Assembly (NCBI GenBank): GCA_017695015.1
Contig: JADIMD010000094.1
Span: 1 to 61,107 of the forward strand
DNA: 61,107 nucleotides
From: Candidatus Cryptobacteroides faecigallinarum
Lineage (GTDB): Bacteria; Bacteroidota; Bacteroidia; Bacteroidales; UBA932
Reading direction: 5' to 3'
Position 1 is the first letter of the stretch; every line of letters begins with the position of its first letter. Shown here one piece after another: positions 1 to 8,960 of the stretch. The notes beneath the pieces were generated by a model. That model was given only the letters and a program-made list of their open reading frames with translations. It was not told where the DNA came from and did no database searches. Made by a program: the position numbers and the translations under genes.

Positions 1-87
1 ACTGGAAATTCCCCATAAAGCTCAGGTTCAGCCACTCCCCTCCCCGGAATATGTTCTTGTGATAATATGACAGCTGCGGAGACACCC
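1..87 (-). pseudogene. Shifted-frame continuation of the TamL-like gene, cut by the window edge
   Basis: Read on the minus strand one frame over from the preceding gene, this stretch encodes VSPQLSYYHKN, IFRGGEWLNL and SFMGNFQ. These are the conserved first beta-strands of the TamA/BamA-like barrel. It is open to the window edge. It is therefore the rest of the same gene, separated by a single missing base. Confidence 0.7.
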
Positions 88-1104
88 GAACAGTCCGGTG
101 GAATTGATGGATGCTTCGAGGTTGATCTTGAATCCCTGCAGCTTGGACTGTGACAGGTCGATCGTGCAGTCCACGAGGCTGGAGTCGACCTGCGTCATCC
201 CGATATTGATACCGTTGAACATCCTCAATGAGGACATTCTGGAATATGTGGTGTTGATATCAGTCTCGCTGTAGATGTCGCCGGGTCTGATAGTGTTCAG
301 CCGGCGCAGGACATTTTCCCTGATTTTGAGACTTTTCGGATAAGTGATGCTGACATCGTTTATCCTGAATTTCCTGAACGGCCTGGCATCTTTTTCTGTC
401 TCGTTCCTGGTGTATTCATTGATGCTCACTTCCAGCGATGCCGCACCGGGAACAGTCAGCGTATCTGCAAGATATGAAAAGTAATTTGAGGTGAATCCGT
501 AGAATCCGCAATCCCTGAGATGGCGGCTCATCCTCTCGCTCTCCGCTTCGAGGGCATCTTCGGACAGGAAATCACCAGTCTTGACTGTCATGTTGGATGT
601 GTCGGCAAGGAAGTCCGCTGCAATATCGCCCTCGGGAAGGTCGAAGACTATTTCGTTGATAGGATACCGTTTACCAAGCTTGACCTCGTAATTCACCTTG
701 ACTGTCTTGCGCCTCACATCTATGCCTGCAGTCACGGTAGAGCCATAGTACCCGAGGTATTCAAGATGGTTGGTGACATTCTCGATCGAACTTTCCACAA
801 GCTCCGGGTCATACACCACAGGCGCTACACCGATTTTCTGCACGAAGCGATCCCAACCGTTGCCTTTCCCTGTCTGCCAGTTGTATACATTCAGAAAAGG
901 ATTCCAGCCGAAGATGAAATAGGAGTTTGCCTTCTGCTTGAGATACGGCTCTATTTCATTGATGTTGAATTTGTTGTCGTTGAATACTTCAACATTGTTC
1001 CTGGCAAGGCGATATTCCCCGTCCTGCAGGACACGGGTCGTGCTGCAGGAAATGGCGGCAAGCAGCGCCAGCCCAGTTGAAATAAGCCTTCTTAAACCTC
1101 TCAT
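28..1104 (-). CDS. TamL-like BamA/TamA-family outer-membrane lipoprotein, 3' part frameshifted
   Basis: The N-terminus is a lipoprotein signal with the lipobox ending at Cys20 (LLAAISC). It is followed by POTRA-like sequence typical of the BamA/TamA-family lipoprotein that Bacteroidota use with TamB for outer-membrane assembly. The reading frame stops at residue 358, just where the barrel should begin. Downstream of GLFG the residues CLRSCHII are not family-like. In the adjacent frame the text reads VSPQLSYYHKN then NIFRGGEWLNLSF, the usual barrel start. One base is missing from a C run (plus strand 85-87), so this is a frameshift caused by sequencing error or real decay. The true gene continues beyond the left edge. 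The start ATG is supported by a perfect Bacteroidota promoter 19 nt upstream. Family call confident; state of the gene unresolved. Confidence 0.8.
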   Translation of the reverse strand: MRGLRRLISTGLALLAAISCSTTRVLQDGEYRLARNNVEVFNDNKFNINEIEPYLKQKANSYFIFGWNPFLNVYNWQTGKGNGWDRFVQKIGVAPVVYDPELVESSIENVTNHLEYLGYYGSTVTAGIDVRRKTVKVNYEVKLGKRYPINEIVFDLPEGDIAADFLADTSNMTVKTGDFLSEDALEAESERMSRHLRDCGFYGFTSNYFSYLADTLTVPGAASLEVSINEYTRNETEKDARPFRKFRINDVSITYPKSLKIRENVLRRLNTIRPGDIYSETDINTTYSRMSSLRMFNGINIGMTQVDSSLVDCTIDLSQSKLQGFKINLEASINSTGLFGCLRSCHIITRTYSGEGSG

Positions 1105-1122
1105 CGCAGTAAATACATCCTA

Positions 1123-1153
1123 CAAATTTATTCCTTTATGGCGTAAACTCAAA
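1123..1153 (-). promoter_or_regulatory. Bacteroidota housekeeping promoter for the TamL-like gene
   Basis: Minus-strand TTTG (1150-1153), a 19-nt spacer and TAAATTTG (1123-1130) match the Bacteroidota primary sigma consensus TTTG-N19-21-TAnnTTTG exactly. It lies 19 nt before the ATG. Confidence 0.75.
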
Positions 1154-1192
1154 ATTTTGCATTAAATATTTATGAATACCGAATATAAATGA

Positions 1193-1200
1193 TATATTTG
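1193..1200 (+). promoter_or_regulatory. Probable -7 element for the decarboxylase operon
   Basis: TATATTTG matches TAnnTTTG and is followed by GCG, about 73 nt before the decarboxylase ATG. I see no clear TTTG at the -33 position, so only the -7 half is supported. Confidence 0.5.
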
Positions 1201-1272
1201 CGCCCTCAAAAGAACATCCGGGTGAGACGGATTGGCAATATTATAACAAAGTAACTTAACTGGATTGACGAA

Positions 1273-2667
1273 ATGAAGGACAAGTACATCGATCTGATTA
1301 ACCAGACTTTTGAATTTCCGCAAGATGAATTTCGTGTGGAGGACGGAAAACTCTATTTCCATGACATCAATATGATGGACATAATAGACCAGTATGGCAC
1401 ACCGTTGAAAATCACTTACCTGCCCAAAATATCGTCCCAGATACAGAAAGCCAAGAGAATGTTCAATGTGGCAATGGCCAAGGTGGACTACAAGGGTTCG
1501 TACCACTACTGCTACTGCACCAAGAGTTCGCATTTCGAGTTTGTCCTCAGGGAGGCCATGAAGAACGACATCCATCTTGAGACTTCTTCCGCGTTCGACC
1601 TGAACCTGATTGAGGCACTTGAGGCCGAAGGCGTAGTCAGCAAGGACCTTTTCGTGATTTGCAACGGCTTCAAGAAGCTGTCCTACATAGACAATATATC
1701 CAACCTCGTGAATGCAGGATGGAGGAACATCATTCCTATCCTCGACAACATGCATGAGTTCGACCAGCTGAATGACCTGATTGACCTTCCTATCAATCTC
1801 GGCATCAGGATAGCTTCCGAGGAGGAGCCGAACTTCGACTTCTATACTTCAAGGCTCGGCATCAGATACAGCGACATCGTTCCGTTCTACTCAAATGTGA
1901 TAAGCAAGAGCAGCAAGTTCCATCTGAAGATGCTGCATTTCTTCATCAATACAGGTATCAAGGACACTGCATATTATTGGAACGAGCTGTCCAAATGTGT
2001 CAATGTATACTGTGACCTGAAGGCTATCTGTCCTGAACTCGACTCACTTAATATTGGTGGCGGTTTCCCGATCAAGAATTCCCTTGCTATGGATTTCGAC
2101 TACGAATACATGGCGGAAGAGATTATCAGCCAGATCAAGATCATGTGCAATGCCAGGGATGTCCAGGAGCCGAACATTTTTACGGAATTCGGAAGCTTCA
2201 CTGTCGGGGAATCCGGAGCCACTATTTTCCAGATTCTGGATGTGAAGCAGCAGAACGACAGGGAAAGATGGTATATGATAGACAATTCGTTCATGACTAC
2301 GCTTCCTGATACATGGGGAATCAAGCAGCGTTTCATCCTGCTTCCTATCAACAAATGGAATGACAAGTACCAGAGGGTGTTCCTCGGAGGACTCACCTGC
2401 GACAGCCAGGATTACTACAACGCTGACGCCCATGCCAACGCAATCTTCCTTCCCAAGATAGAGAACCGCGAAGACCCTCTCTATATAGGTTTCTTCCATA
2501 CGGGGGCATATCAGGAGTCCATTTCCGGCTATGGCGGCATCCAGCATTGCCTGCAGCCTGCTCCCAAGCATATTATCATTGACAAGGATGAGGACGGGGA
2601 ATATTACACCAAACTGTTCAGCAAGGAGCAGACATACAAATCCATGCTGAAGATTCTCGGGTATTGA
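1273..2667 (+). CDS. speA: Biosynthetic arginine decarboxylase-like PLP enzyme (fold type III)
   Basis: This cytoplasmic decarboxylase of the alanine-racemase/ornithine-decarboxylase fold is 464 aa. The PLP Schiff-base lysine is K84 in YCYCTKSSHF. The phosphate-binding glycine loop is NIGGGFP (residues 260-266), and the catalytic cysteine region is GGLTCDSQDYY with C376. The N-terminal text YIDLINQTFEFPQDEF and the TSRLGI motif match the short (about 460 aa) enzyme annotated as arginine decarboxylase in many Bacteroidota. That enzyme makes agmatine for polyamine synthesis. It is clearly shorter than E. coli SpeA. Substrate is inferred from the family; another basic or diamino acid cannot be excluded. 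Its stop codon overlaps the next gene's ATG by one base, so the two are probably co-transcribed. Confidence 0.8.
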   Translation: MKDKYIDLINQTFEFPQDEFRVEDGKLYFHDINMMDIIDQYGTPLKITYLPKISSQIQKAKRMFNVAMAKVDYKGSYHYCYCTKSSHFEFVLREAMKNDIHLETSSAFDLNLIEALEAEGVVSKDLFVICNGFKKLSYIDNISNLVNAGWRNIIPILDNMHEFDQLNDLIDLPINLGIRIASEEEPNFDFYTSRLGIRYSDIVPFYSNVISKSSKFHLKMLHFFINTGIKDTAYYWNELSKCVNVYCDLKAICPELDSLNIGGGFPIKNSLAMDFDYEYMAEEIISQIKIMCNARDVQEPNIFTEFGSFTVGESGATIFQILDVKQQNDRERWYMIDNSFMTTLPDTWGIKQRFILLPINKWNDKYQRVFLGGLTCDSQDYYNADAHANAIFLPKIENREDPLYIGFFHTGAYQESISGYGGIQHCLQPAPKHIIIDKDEDGEYYTKLFSKEQTYKSMLKILGY

Positions 2668-3401
2668 TGAAACCATCTCTGTCAAATAATGAGATCAAAC
2701 GCATCAAGTCCTTGTCACAGAAGAAATTCCGTGACGAGTACAGCTTGTTTGTAGCAGAGGGCGAAAAGATTGTGGATGAAGCCCTGCGTTCCGGTTATGA
2801 GATAGAGGCCGTCTACAGGCGAGAGGAAATCGGGGAAGACAGGATGTCCAGAATCAGCCAGCTGAGCTCCCCTTCTCCTGTCCTTGCAGTCATCAGGAAA
2901 CCTGCGCAAGAGCAAATCCAAATCCCGTCCAAAGGTCTTTTCCTTGGCCTGGATTCTCTGAGGGATCCGGGAAATCTCGGAACAGTCATCAGGATAGCGG
3001 ACTGGTTCGGAATAAATGCTATATTTGCATCTTATGACACAGTGGATGTCTTCAATCCCAAGGTGGTGCAGTCTACCATGGGGGCCATTTTCAGGGTCAG
3101 GTTCCATTATTGCGACCTTGAATCCGTCTGCAAGGGTTTCATGGAAGCAGGAGGACGGGTATACGGCACATTCCTGGACGGCAAAGACATCTATTCATGC
3201 AATCTGGAGACAGGGCTGGATTGTCCTGTCATGGCTGTGATGGGCAATGAATCGGAAGGGATTTCGGACAGAATCTCAAAAATCGTTTCTGACAGGCTGT
3301 TCATCCCTCCATATCCGGCAGACGAGCCTGGATCAGAATCGCTGAATGTGTCAGTGGCCACGGCCGTCACTGTTGCAGAATTCCGCCGCAGAATCCGTTA
3401 G
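2667..3401 (+). CDS. TrmH/SpoU-family RNA 2'-O-methyltransferase
   Basis: A SAM-dependent SPOUT (knotted) methylase of 244 aa. All three SpoU motifs are visible: LDSLRDPGNLGTVIRIAD (motif 1, with the Arg and Asn pair), VMGNESEGIS (motif 2) and ESLNVSVATAVTVAEF (motif 3). The N-terminal 90 residues (IKRIKSLSQKKFR, FVAEGEKIVDEAL) form the small substrate-binding domain typical of RlmB/TsnR-like enzymes, which 2'-O-methylate a ribose in rRNA or tRNA. The exact RNA target cannot be read from sequence. The ATG at 2667 is chosen because it overlaps the upstream stop (TGATG), a common coupled arrangement. Confidence 0.85.
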   Translation: MKPSLSNNEIKRIKSLSQKKFRDEYSLFVAEGEKIVDEALRSGYEIEAVYRREEIGEDRMSRISQLSSPSPVLAVIRKPAQEQIQIPSKGLFLGLDSLRDPGNLGTVIRIADWFGINAIFASYDTVDVFNPKVVQSTMGAIFRVRFHYCDLESVCKGFMEAGGRVYGTFLDGKDIYSCNLETGLDCPVMAVMGNESEGISDRISKIVSDRLFIPPYPADEPGSESLNVSVATAVTVAEFRRRIR

Positions 3402-3443
3402 CATGGACACAGGCTACCGGTGCGGATATAAATACACAAGAGA

Positions 3444-6428
3444 ATGAACACTATCGAACCGGTCAGCCTTAAAACGCTGAAAACCACAGACTATGCATCA
3501 CTGATCAAATTCAGGATCAGGAAGATTCTGATGATATGCAGCAACTACGACGCATTTATACTCGAAGAAGACGGTCAGATCGAGACGCAGATATACAGGG
3601 AATATATCGACCTCAATCTCAGCAATCCCCCACGCTTTATCTGGGCTACCACTTCTGCCGACGCTGAACGCATCATCGCCGCAAATGATGACATAGACAT
3701 GGTCATCTGCATGTATAATGCAGGAGACAAGGATGTATTCAGCTTTGCAGCAAAACTCAAGGAAAAGTCGCGTTCGATACCGTTTGTCCTTCTGACCCAT
3801 TTCTCGAAAGAGATATACAAGAACATATCCATGCACGATACTTCAGGCGTGGATTATGTTTTCAGCTGGCACGGCAACACGGAACTCATTGTCGCCATCA
3901 TCAAGCTGTTCGAGGACCTTGCTAATGCCGATGACGACATCCTGAAAGTAGGTGTGCAGGCGATTCTCCTCGTGGAAGACTCCATCAGATACTATTCGAC
4001 CTATCTGCCTGAGCTGTATAAGCTTGTGCTCAAGCAGAGTGCAGAATTCCTGAAAGACACATTCAACGAGCAGCACAGGAAAGTCCGCAAGCGTTCAAGG
4101 CCGAAAATCCTCCTTGCGACCAATTACGAGGACGCCATGAGGATGTACGAGAAATACAAGCACAACCTTCTCGGTGTCATATCGGATGTCGGATTTGTGC
4201 TTCACAAGGGAGATTCTCCCGATGCGGAGAAGCTCGATGCAGGAATAGAGCTTGTGCGTACTATCAAGGCGGATGATCCCAACATGCCCGTCCTGCTCCA
4301 GTCTTCACAGGAAAGCGTGTCGAGCATTGCCAGAAGCCTCGGCGCCGGTTTTCTCAGGAAATATTCCAAGACCCTGATGATGCAGCTTACAGACTACATC
4401 AGGGATGAATTCGGATTCGGAGATTTCGTGTTCAGGGACGCATCGAGGGTCGAGTATGGCAGGGCGGCCAATCTGCGGGAACTCGAGAACATCATCAATG
4501 ATATACCGGACAGTGTCCTGATGTACAACACATCGAGGGACAAGCTGTCCAAATGGTTTTTCTCCAGGGGGCTGTTCACACTTGCCCATAGCTTCAAGGC
4601 TGTGCAGGACAGCCATTTCTCCTCCATGGCGGAGCTGCGCAAATATGTCATCCAGCAGATCCATGACTATCATGTCCTTACGGGAAGGGGCATCATAGCC
4701 CACTTCGACAAGGACAACTATGAGCGGTATATATGGTTCGCCAGGATGGGTGACGGCTCGCTCGGAGGTAAAGCGAGAGGACTCGGTTTCCTTAATTCTT
4801 TGATACAAAAGCACAATCTTTCCAAGAAATATGAGAATGTAAGGATATCAATACCGAGGACTGTAGTAGTGGCTACAGAGTATTTCGACCAGTTCATCAT
4901 CGAGAACGACCTGCAATATGTGATAGACTCCGACAGTATCAGCGATGACGAGATTCTCTCTGATTTTGTGGCGTCCAGACTTCCATCGGACCTGATAGAG
5001 GAGCTCAAGGTCTTTATTTCCACCGTCTCCTCCCCTCTTGCAGTGCGTTCCAGCTCAAAACTCGAAGACAGCAATTATCAGCCGTTTGCAGGGGTGTATT
5101 CCACTTATATGATTCCGCTGATAGAGAATAAGGGACAGATGCAGAGAATGCTTGAAAAAGCCATTAAAAGCGTATACGCATCAGTCTTTTTCAACGGCAG
5201 CAGAGCGTATCTCCAGACCACTGGCAACCTCTTGAGCGAAGAGCAGATGGCAGTTGTCATCCAAAGTATCTGTGGAACTGAACATGACGGATTCTACTAT
5301 CCTATGCTTTCAGGTGTGGCAAGGTCGGTCAATTTCTATCCGATAGGTGGGGAAAAGCCTCAGGACGGTATTGTCAACATAGCTTTCGGACTCGGTAAAA
5401 CTGTAGTGGACGGTGGCAACACCCTCCGTTTCTCGCCTAAATATCCGCGCAAGATACTCCAGCTCTCCGATCCAAAGCTCGCTCTCAGAGACACCCAGAA
5501 AATGATGTATGCCCTGGACCTCCGTCCGGGAGCTTTCAAGATTTCCAGGAACGACAGCATAAACCTCATCCATAAGCCGGTATCGGAAATGCTGGAGAGT
5601 TTCGGGTATCCTGACCTCGTCGCCTCTACCTACAGGGTATCGGACAACAGGATAGTGCCCGGGATCTCCGAGCAGGGCAGCCGTATTGTCTCCTTTGACG
5701 CAATCCTCAAATATTCCCGTTTCCCTCTGGCGCAGATTATCAGAGACATAATGGATATCTGCAAGAAAGAGCTCATGAGCGATGTAGAGATAGAATTTGC
5801 AGTAGATGTAATCCCGGAGAGCGAAGGCAGGGAGTGCGTCATGAAGCTTCTGCAAGTCCGCCCTGTGAGCGAATTCTCGTCTGACGGAAGCCAGACCATG
5901 GAACAGGTGCGGACAGAGATCACACGGTGTATCATATATTCGGACAGGGCCCTCGGATGCGGCAGGATAGACGGGATGAAACATATCGTATATGTTCCAG
6001 GAGAAAGGTTCGACAGTGCACATACCAAGGAAATCGCCCGGGAACTTTCGCGCATCAATGCGGAAATGAGGGCGGCAGGTGAAACCTACCTTCTGATAGG
6101 TCCAGGACGATGGGGTTCATCTGATCCGTGGCTCGGGATTCCGGTCTTGTGGAGCGACATCTCGGAAGCAAGGATGATTGTCGAATGTGCCATTCCAGGA
6201 TTCCGGATAGAACCTAGCCAGGGGACACACTTCTTCCAGAACATCACATCCCTGGGCGTAGGCTATCTCAACATAGACACTGTCATAGATCCGTCATCCC
6301 TTGATGTAGAAGCTCTTGCCTCACTTGACATAAAGGAGGAATCTAAGTATGTGACAGTATACTCCTGCGAGAAAGACCTTGTGGCATTCATAGACCGCAA
6401 TGATTCGACTGCGATAGTAGGGATTTAG
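3444..6428 (+). CDS. Receiver-domain + PEP/pyruvate-binding (PPDK N-terminal-like) protein
   Basis: A 994-aa cytoplasmic protein. Residues about 25-155 and 190-325 look like two response-regulator receiver folds (KILMICSNYDAF; KILLATNYEDAM then GVISDVGF, and a P-V-L-L-Q-S-S segment near the end of the second). From about 430 there is a PEP-synthase/PPDK-type ATP-grasp region: SLGGKARGLGFL, then SSPLAVRSSSKLEDSNYQPF (about 530-550). The C-terminal block LLIGPGRWGSSDPWLG is a hallmark of this Bacteroidota family. I find no phosphohistidine swivel motif of the GGxxSHxA type and no C-terminal PEP barrel. Ordinary PEP synthase or PPDK catalysis therefore looks unlikely, and a regulatory phosphotransfer or nucleotide-sensing role is my inference. 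It ends 2 nt before a convergent gene. Confidence 0.7.
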   Translation: MNTIEPVSLKTLKTTDYASLIKFRIRKILMICSNYDAFILEEDGQIETQIYREYIDLNLSNPPRFIWATTSADAERIIAANDDIDMVICMYNAGDKDVFSFAAKLKEKSRSIPFVLLTHFSKEIYKNISMHDTSGVDYVFSWHGNTELIVAIIKLFEDLANADDDILKVGVQAILLVEDSIRYYSTYLPELYKLVLKQSAEFLKDTFNEQHRKVRKRSRPKILLATNYEDAMRMYEKYKHNLLGVISDVGFVLHKGDSPDAEKLDAGIELVRTIKADDPNMPVLLQSSQESVSSIARSLGAGFLRKYSKTLMMQLTDYIRDEFGFGDFVFRDASRVEYGRAANLRELENIINDIPDSVLMYNTSRDKLSKWFFSRGLFTLAHSFKAVQDSHFSSMAELRKYVIQQIHDYHVLTGRGIIAHFDKDNYERYIWFARMGDGSLGGKARGLGFLNSLIQKHNLSKKYENVRISIPRTVVVATEYFDQFIIENDLQYVIDSDSISDDEILSDFVASRLPSDLIEELKVFISTVSSPLAVRSSSKLEDSNYQPFAGVYSTYMIPLIENKGQMQRMLEKAIKSVYASVFFNGSRAYLQTTGNLLSEEQMAVVIQSICGTEHDGFYYPMLSGVARSVNFYPIGGEKPQDGIVNIAFGLGKTVVDGGNTLRFSPKYPRKILQLSDPKLALRDTQKMMYALDLRPGAFKISRNDSINLIHKPVSEMLESFGYPDLVASTYRVSDNRIVPGISEQGSRIVSFDAILKYSRFPLAQIIRDIMDICKKELMSDVEIEFAVDVIPESEGRECVMKLLQVRPVSEFSSDGSQTMEQVRTEITRCIIYSDRALGCGRIDGMKHIVYVPGERFDSAHTKEIARELSRINAEMRAAGETYLLIGPGRWGSSDPWLGIPVLWSDISEARMIVECAIPGFRIEPSQGTHFFQNITSLGVGYLNIDTVIDPSSLDVEALASLDIKEESKYVTVYSCEKDLVAFIDRNDSTAIVGI

Positions 6429-6430
6429 AC

Positions 6431-8908
6431 TTATTTGGCATCGAATGAATCGTATGCCTCGTTGGTCACTGTCGGAGGGTTCTTGAACTTGCCGAATTCC
6501 CAGTAGACGCTGAACTGGAAATTGCGCCCGAGTCTCTGGGTGAGACTGTGCTGCACGAAGTCAGCCCCGCTGATTGTGCTTTCCACAGGACGGCTCGAAT
6601 GCAGGATGTCATTTGCATATAATGCCACTCCGAGGTGTATCTTTTTGAAATATTTGGACAGGACTACATGCCAGTTCGGATACAGTTCATATTCAGTGCT
6701 CTGTGCAGTCATGACAGCAGGATTTATTCCCAAAGTAGAATGGTAGGAAATGCCCAATACTGTGCCTGAGATACTGCAGGATGCATTGAATGTATTTATC
6801 TTGTTCTCTCTTCCGTCTGCAAAACCGTAGGTGGACATTACATATCCTCCTCCGATATGTATCGTCATGCTTTTCATCGGTCTAAATCTCAGGTTCAGGC
6901 CTATATTGTGACTGTACCTGCTCCCGAGATTCTGCCATGTCGTAGTCGAGATATTGTCCTTGTCTATGAATGTCATGCTCTCGATGGCATTGTTTGAAGT
7001 ATTGTAGCTGTAACTCAACAGCACATTGCTAAGCCAGCCTCTGGAATCATATCCGACACTTCCGGCAATGCTGTGGACGCGCTCCCCTTTCAGTTCAGGA
7101 TTTCCTGTTTTGAGGTTCTCGGGGTCAGTTTCGTCCACATACGGGTTGAGCTGGTCGATATTAGGACGGCGAATCCTCTGGCTGTAGCCTCCACCGATGC
7201 TGAATCCCTTATGGCGGAAGCGCAACGAAGCCCCTGGCATGAAATTGAACTCGTTGTAATCCAGAGGGCTGCCCCCGTTGCTCAGGAACATTCCCTTGTT
7301 GTTCAGATTCTCCCCCTGGATAAACACACCATAACCGAGTTTCCTCCTGATTGCCGATCCGATGAAATTCAGCCTGGCATGGGTCACCTGCTGCCTGTAG
7401 TCGAGACCGTCGAATCTCGCCGATTCGCTCTGGTATATTCCACTTACAGGGTCAAGCAGGAGATAGTCGGTGGAGCTGTCATAATATCTGTTGATGTAAC
7501 CTGCTGTCGCATACAATCCCCACAGTCTTTTCGGACCCGGGTCACGGAGCCTCAATGTGAAATCCAGATTATGCTCCTTTGAGCCTGACCCTGAGTTGAC
7601 CATCCTGTCTTCGTCTTCTGTGGCACCGGATTCCGTTACCGAGTAAAGCATCTTCTGGTCATTGTAGTTGCGCCTGTCCTGGTATGAATATTTGAGTGTA
7701 TAACTGTTCTCCTTCCCGTTCTTTCCTCCCCATTTCTGGGATATTGACAGTCCTGCATTGAATCTCATAGGAGACCATGACCTGGAGCTTGATGAATTTC
7801 CTGTGGTCCTGAGAAGATTCCCTTCGGCATCAGTCGTGGTCGAATTGGCATCGCTGAAATTCTCGCTGTCGGCCCTGCTTGTGGACAAAGTGATGTTAAG
7901 GTCTAACTTGTCATCCAAAAACGAGCGGAACAGGTTCATCCCGAGGTTGTGGCTCATGGACCTGCTCCAGGAAGTGCTGGAGTTTTCGAGATTGGATAAT
8001 GATGTTTCACCTGTAGCCTTTCTTTCTGTGGAATTGGTCAGCGCAGGAGGGGCAGAATAGCCGAAAGAATAGTTCACCCCAATTCCTATCCATGGCGTAT
8101 TCCCCACAAGGTCGATTCCCGGACTGTATGTTCCTTTAGTGTCGGCAGAGCCGCTCAACTTGCCTGCAAATCCGAGAGGCAGCGGTTCGTCGAGCGTAAT
8201 CACCAATATGGGTTTGTCATTGTTGTATTCAGGAGAGCCGGGTAGCACAAGTTCGATCTTGGACATGTAGCTTGCACGGATAAAATTCATCGGATACTGC
8301 CGTCCTGCATTGATCATCCCGTTCTCCTTGTCATCGATCAGGATTTCATTTATCGGCTCATCCCTGAACTCAAGCCTTCCGCTGGCGGAATTCCTCCCCA
8401 ATTCAGGTATCTTGGACATGAAATCCATCATTTCCATCCTTTTGGCGTCAGGATCTGCCTGCACATCATAGACGAATCTGTCGGACTCCTTGCTGAACAT
8501 CTGGACAGCCTGGACGGCCGCTCCTTCAAGCTCCTCCCCTTCTTCAAGTGCAATTGCTCCTATCAGCAGCTCCTTCCCTTTGCCGACTATATCTTTCGAC
8601 CAGCTTTTATATCCTACGAACGACACAAACACCTTGTACGGTCCTGCAGCAGGCAGCCTCATGGAAAAATGCCCGTCCGGGTGGCTGATTGCGGAAGCCC
8701 TCAGGTTGCCAAGGGTGTCGAGGGCAGTAATATTCGCATATTCAAGAGGTTTCCCGTCAGATGCATCAGTCACTCGTCCCCGTACATAGATTCCGTTGTC
8801 TTCGGCTTCAATGGCAGAAGAAGATCTCATCGCAAATGAACTGGAAACAACGGTTGACGACAATATAATTGAAAATAGGAATCGTTTGATCAAGGTCGTG
8901 GGGAGCAT
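6431..8908 (-). CDS. Outer-membrane beta-barrel protein with N-terminal carboxypeptidase-regulatory-like domain
   Basis: An 825-aa exported protein with a signal peptide (KRFLFSIILSSTVVSSSFA). Next comes a CarboxypepD_reg-like Ig fold (VRGRVTDASDGKPLEYANI, about 43-130), then a short plug-like region (residues about 145-240). The remainder is alternating beta-strand sequence ending in aromatic residues, as in the TonB-receptor-like outer_membrane_beta-barrel family of Bacteroidota. The phrase LNPYVDETDPENLKTGNPEL matches the conserved NPY...GNP motif of that family. Substrate is unknown. It is a clear paralogue of the next gene upstream, 52 nt away on the same strand, sharing the NGMI.A.RQYPM.FI block. 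The two likely form one operon and may act together or on related ligands. Confidence 0.75.
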   Translation of the reverse strand: MLPTTLIKRFLFSIILSSTVVSSSFAMRSSSAIEAEDNGIYVRGRVTDASDGKPLEYANITALDTLGNLRASAISHPDGHFSMRLPAAGPYKVFVSFVGYKSWSKDIVGKGKELLIGAIALEEGEELEGAAVQAVQMFSKESDRFVYDVQADPDAKRMEMMDFMSKIPELGRNSASGRLEFRDEPINEILIDDKENGMINAGRQYPMNFIRASYMSKIELVLPGSPEYNNDKPILVITLDEPLPLGFAGKLSGSADTKGTYSPGIDLVGNTPWIGIGVNYSFGYSAPPALTNSTERKATGETSLSNLENSSTSWSRSMSHNLGMNLFRSFLDDKLDLNITLSTSRADSENFSDANSTTTDAEGNLLRTTGNSSSSRSWSPMRFNAGLSISQKWGGKNGKENSYTLKYSYQDRRNYNDQKMLYSVTESGATEDEDRMVNSGSGSKEHNLDFTLRLRDPGPKRLWGLYATAGYINRYYDSSTDYLLLDPVSGIYQSESARFDGLDYRQQVTHARLNFIGSAIRRKLGYGVFIQGENLNNKGMFLSNGGSPLDYNEFNFMPGASLRFRHKGFSIGGGYSQRIRRPNIDQLNPYVDETDPENLKTGNPELKGERVHSIAGSVGYDSRGWLSNVLLSYSYNTSNNAIESMTFIDKDNISTTTWQNLGSRYSHNIGLNLRFRPMKSMTIHIGGGYVMSTYGFADGRENKINTFNASCSISGTVLGISYHSTLGINPAVMTAQSTEYELYPNWHVVLSKYFKKIHLGVALYANDILHSSRPVESTISGADFVQHSLTQRLGRNFQFSVYWEFGKFKNPPTVTNEAYDSFDAK

Positions 8909-8960
8909 AGGCGACGGGATTTTAATTAGCCTTTCAAAATTATGTAATTTATTTCAGCTT

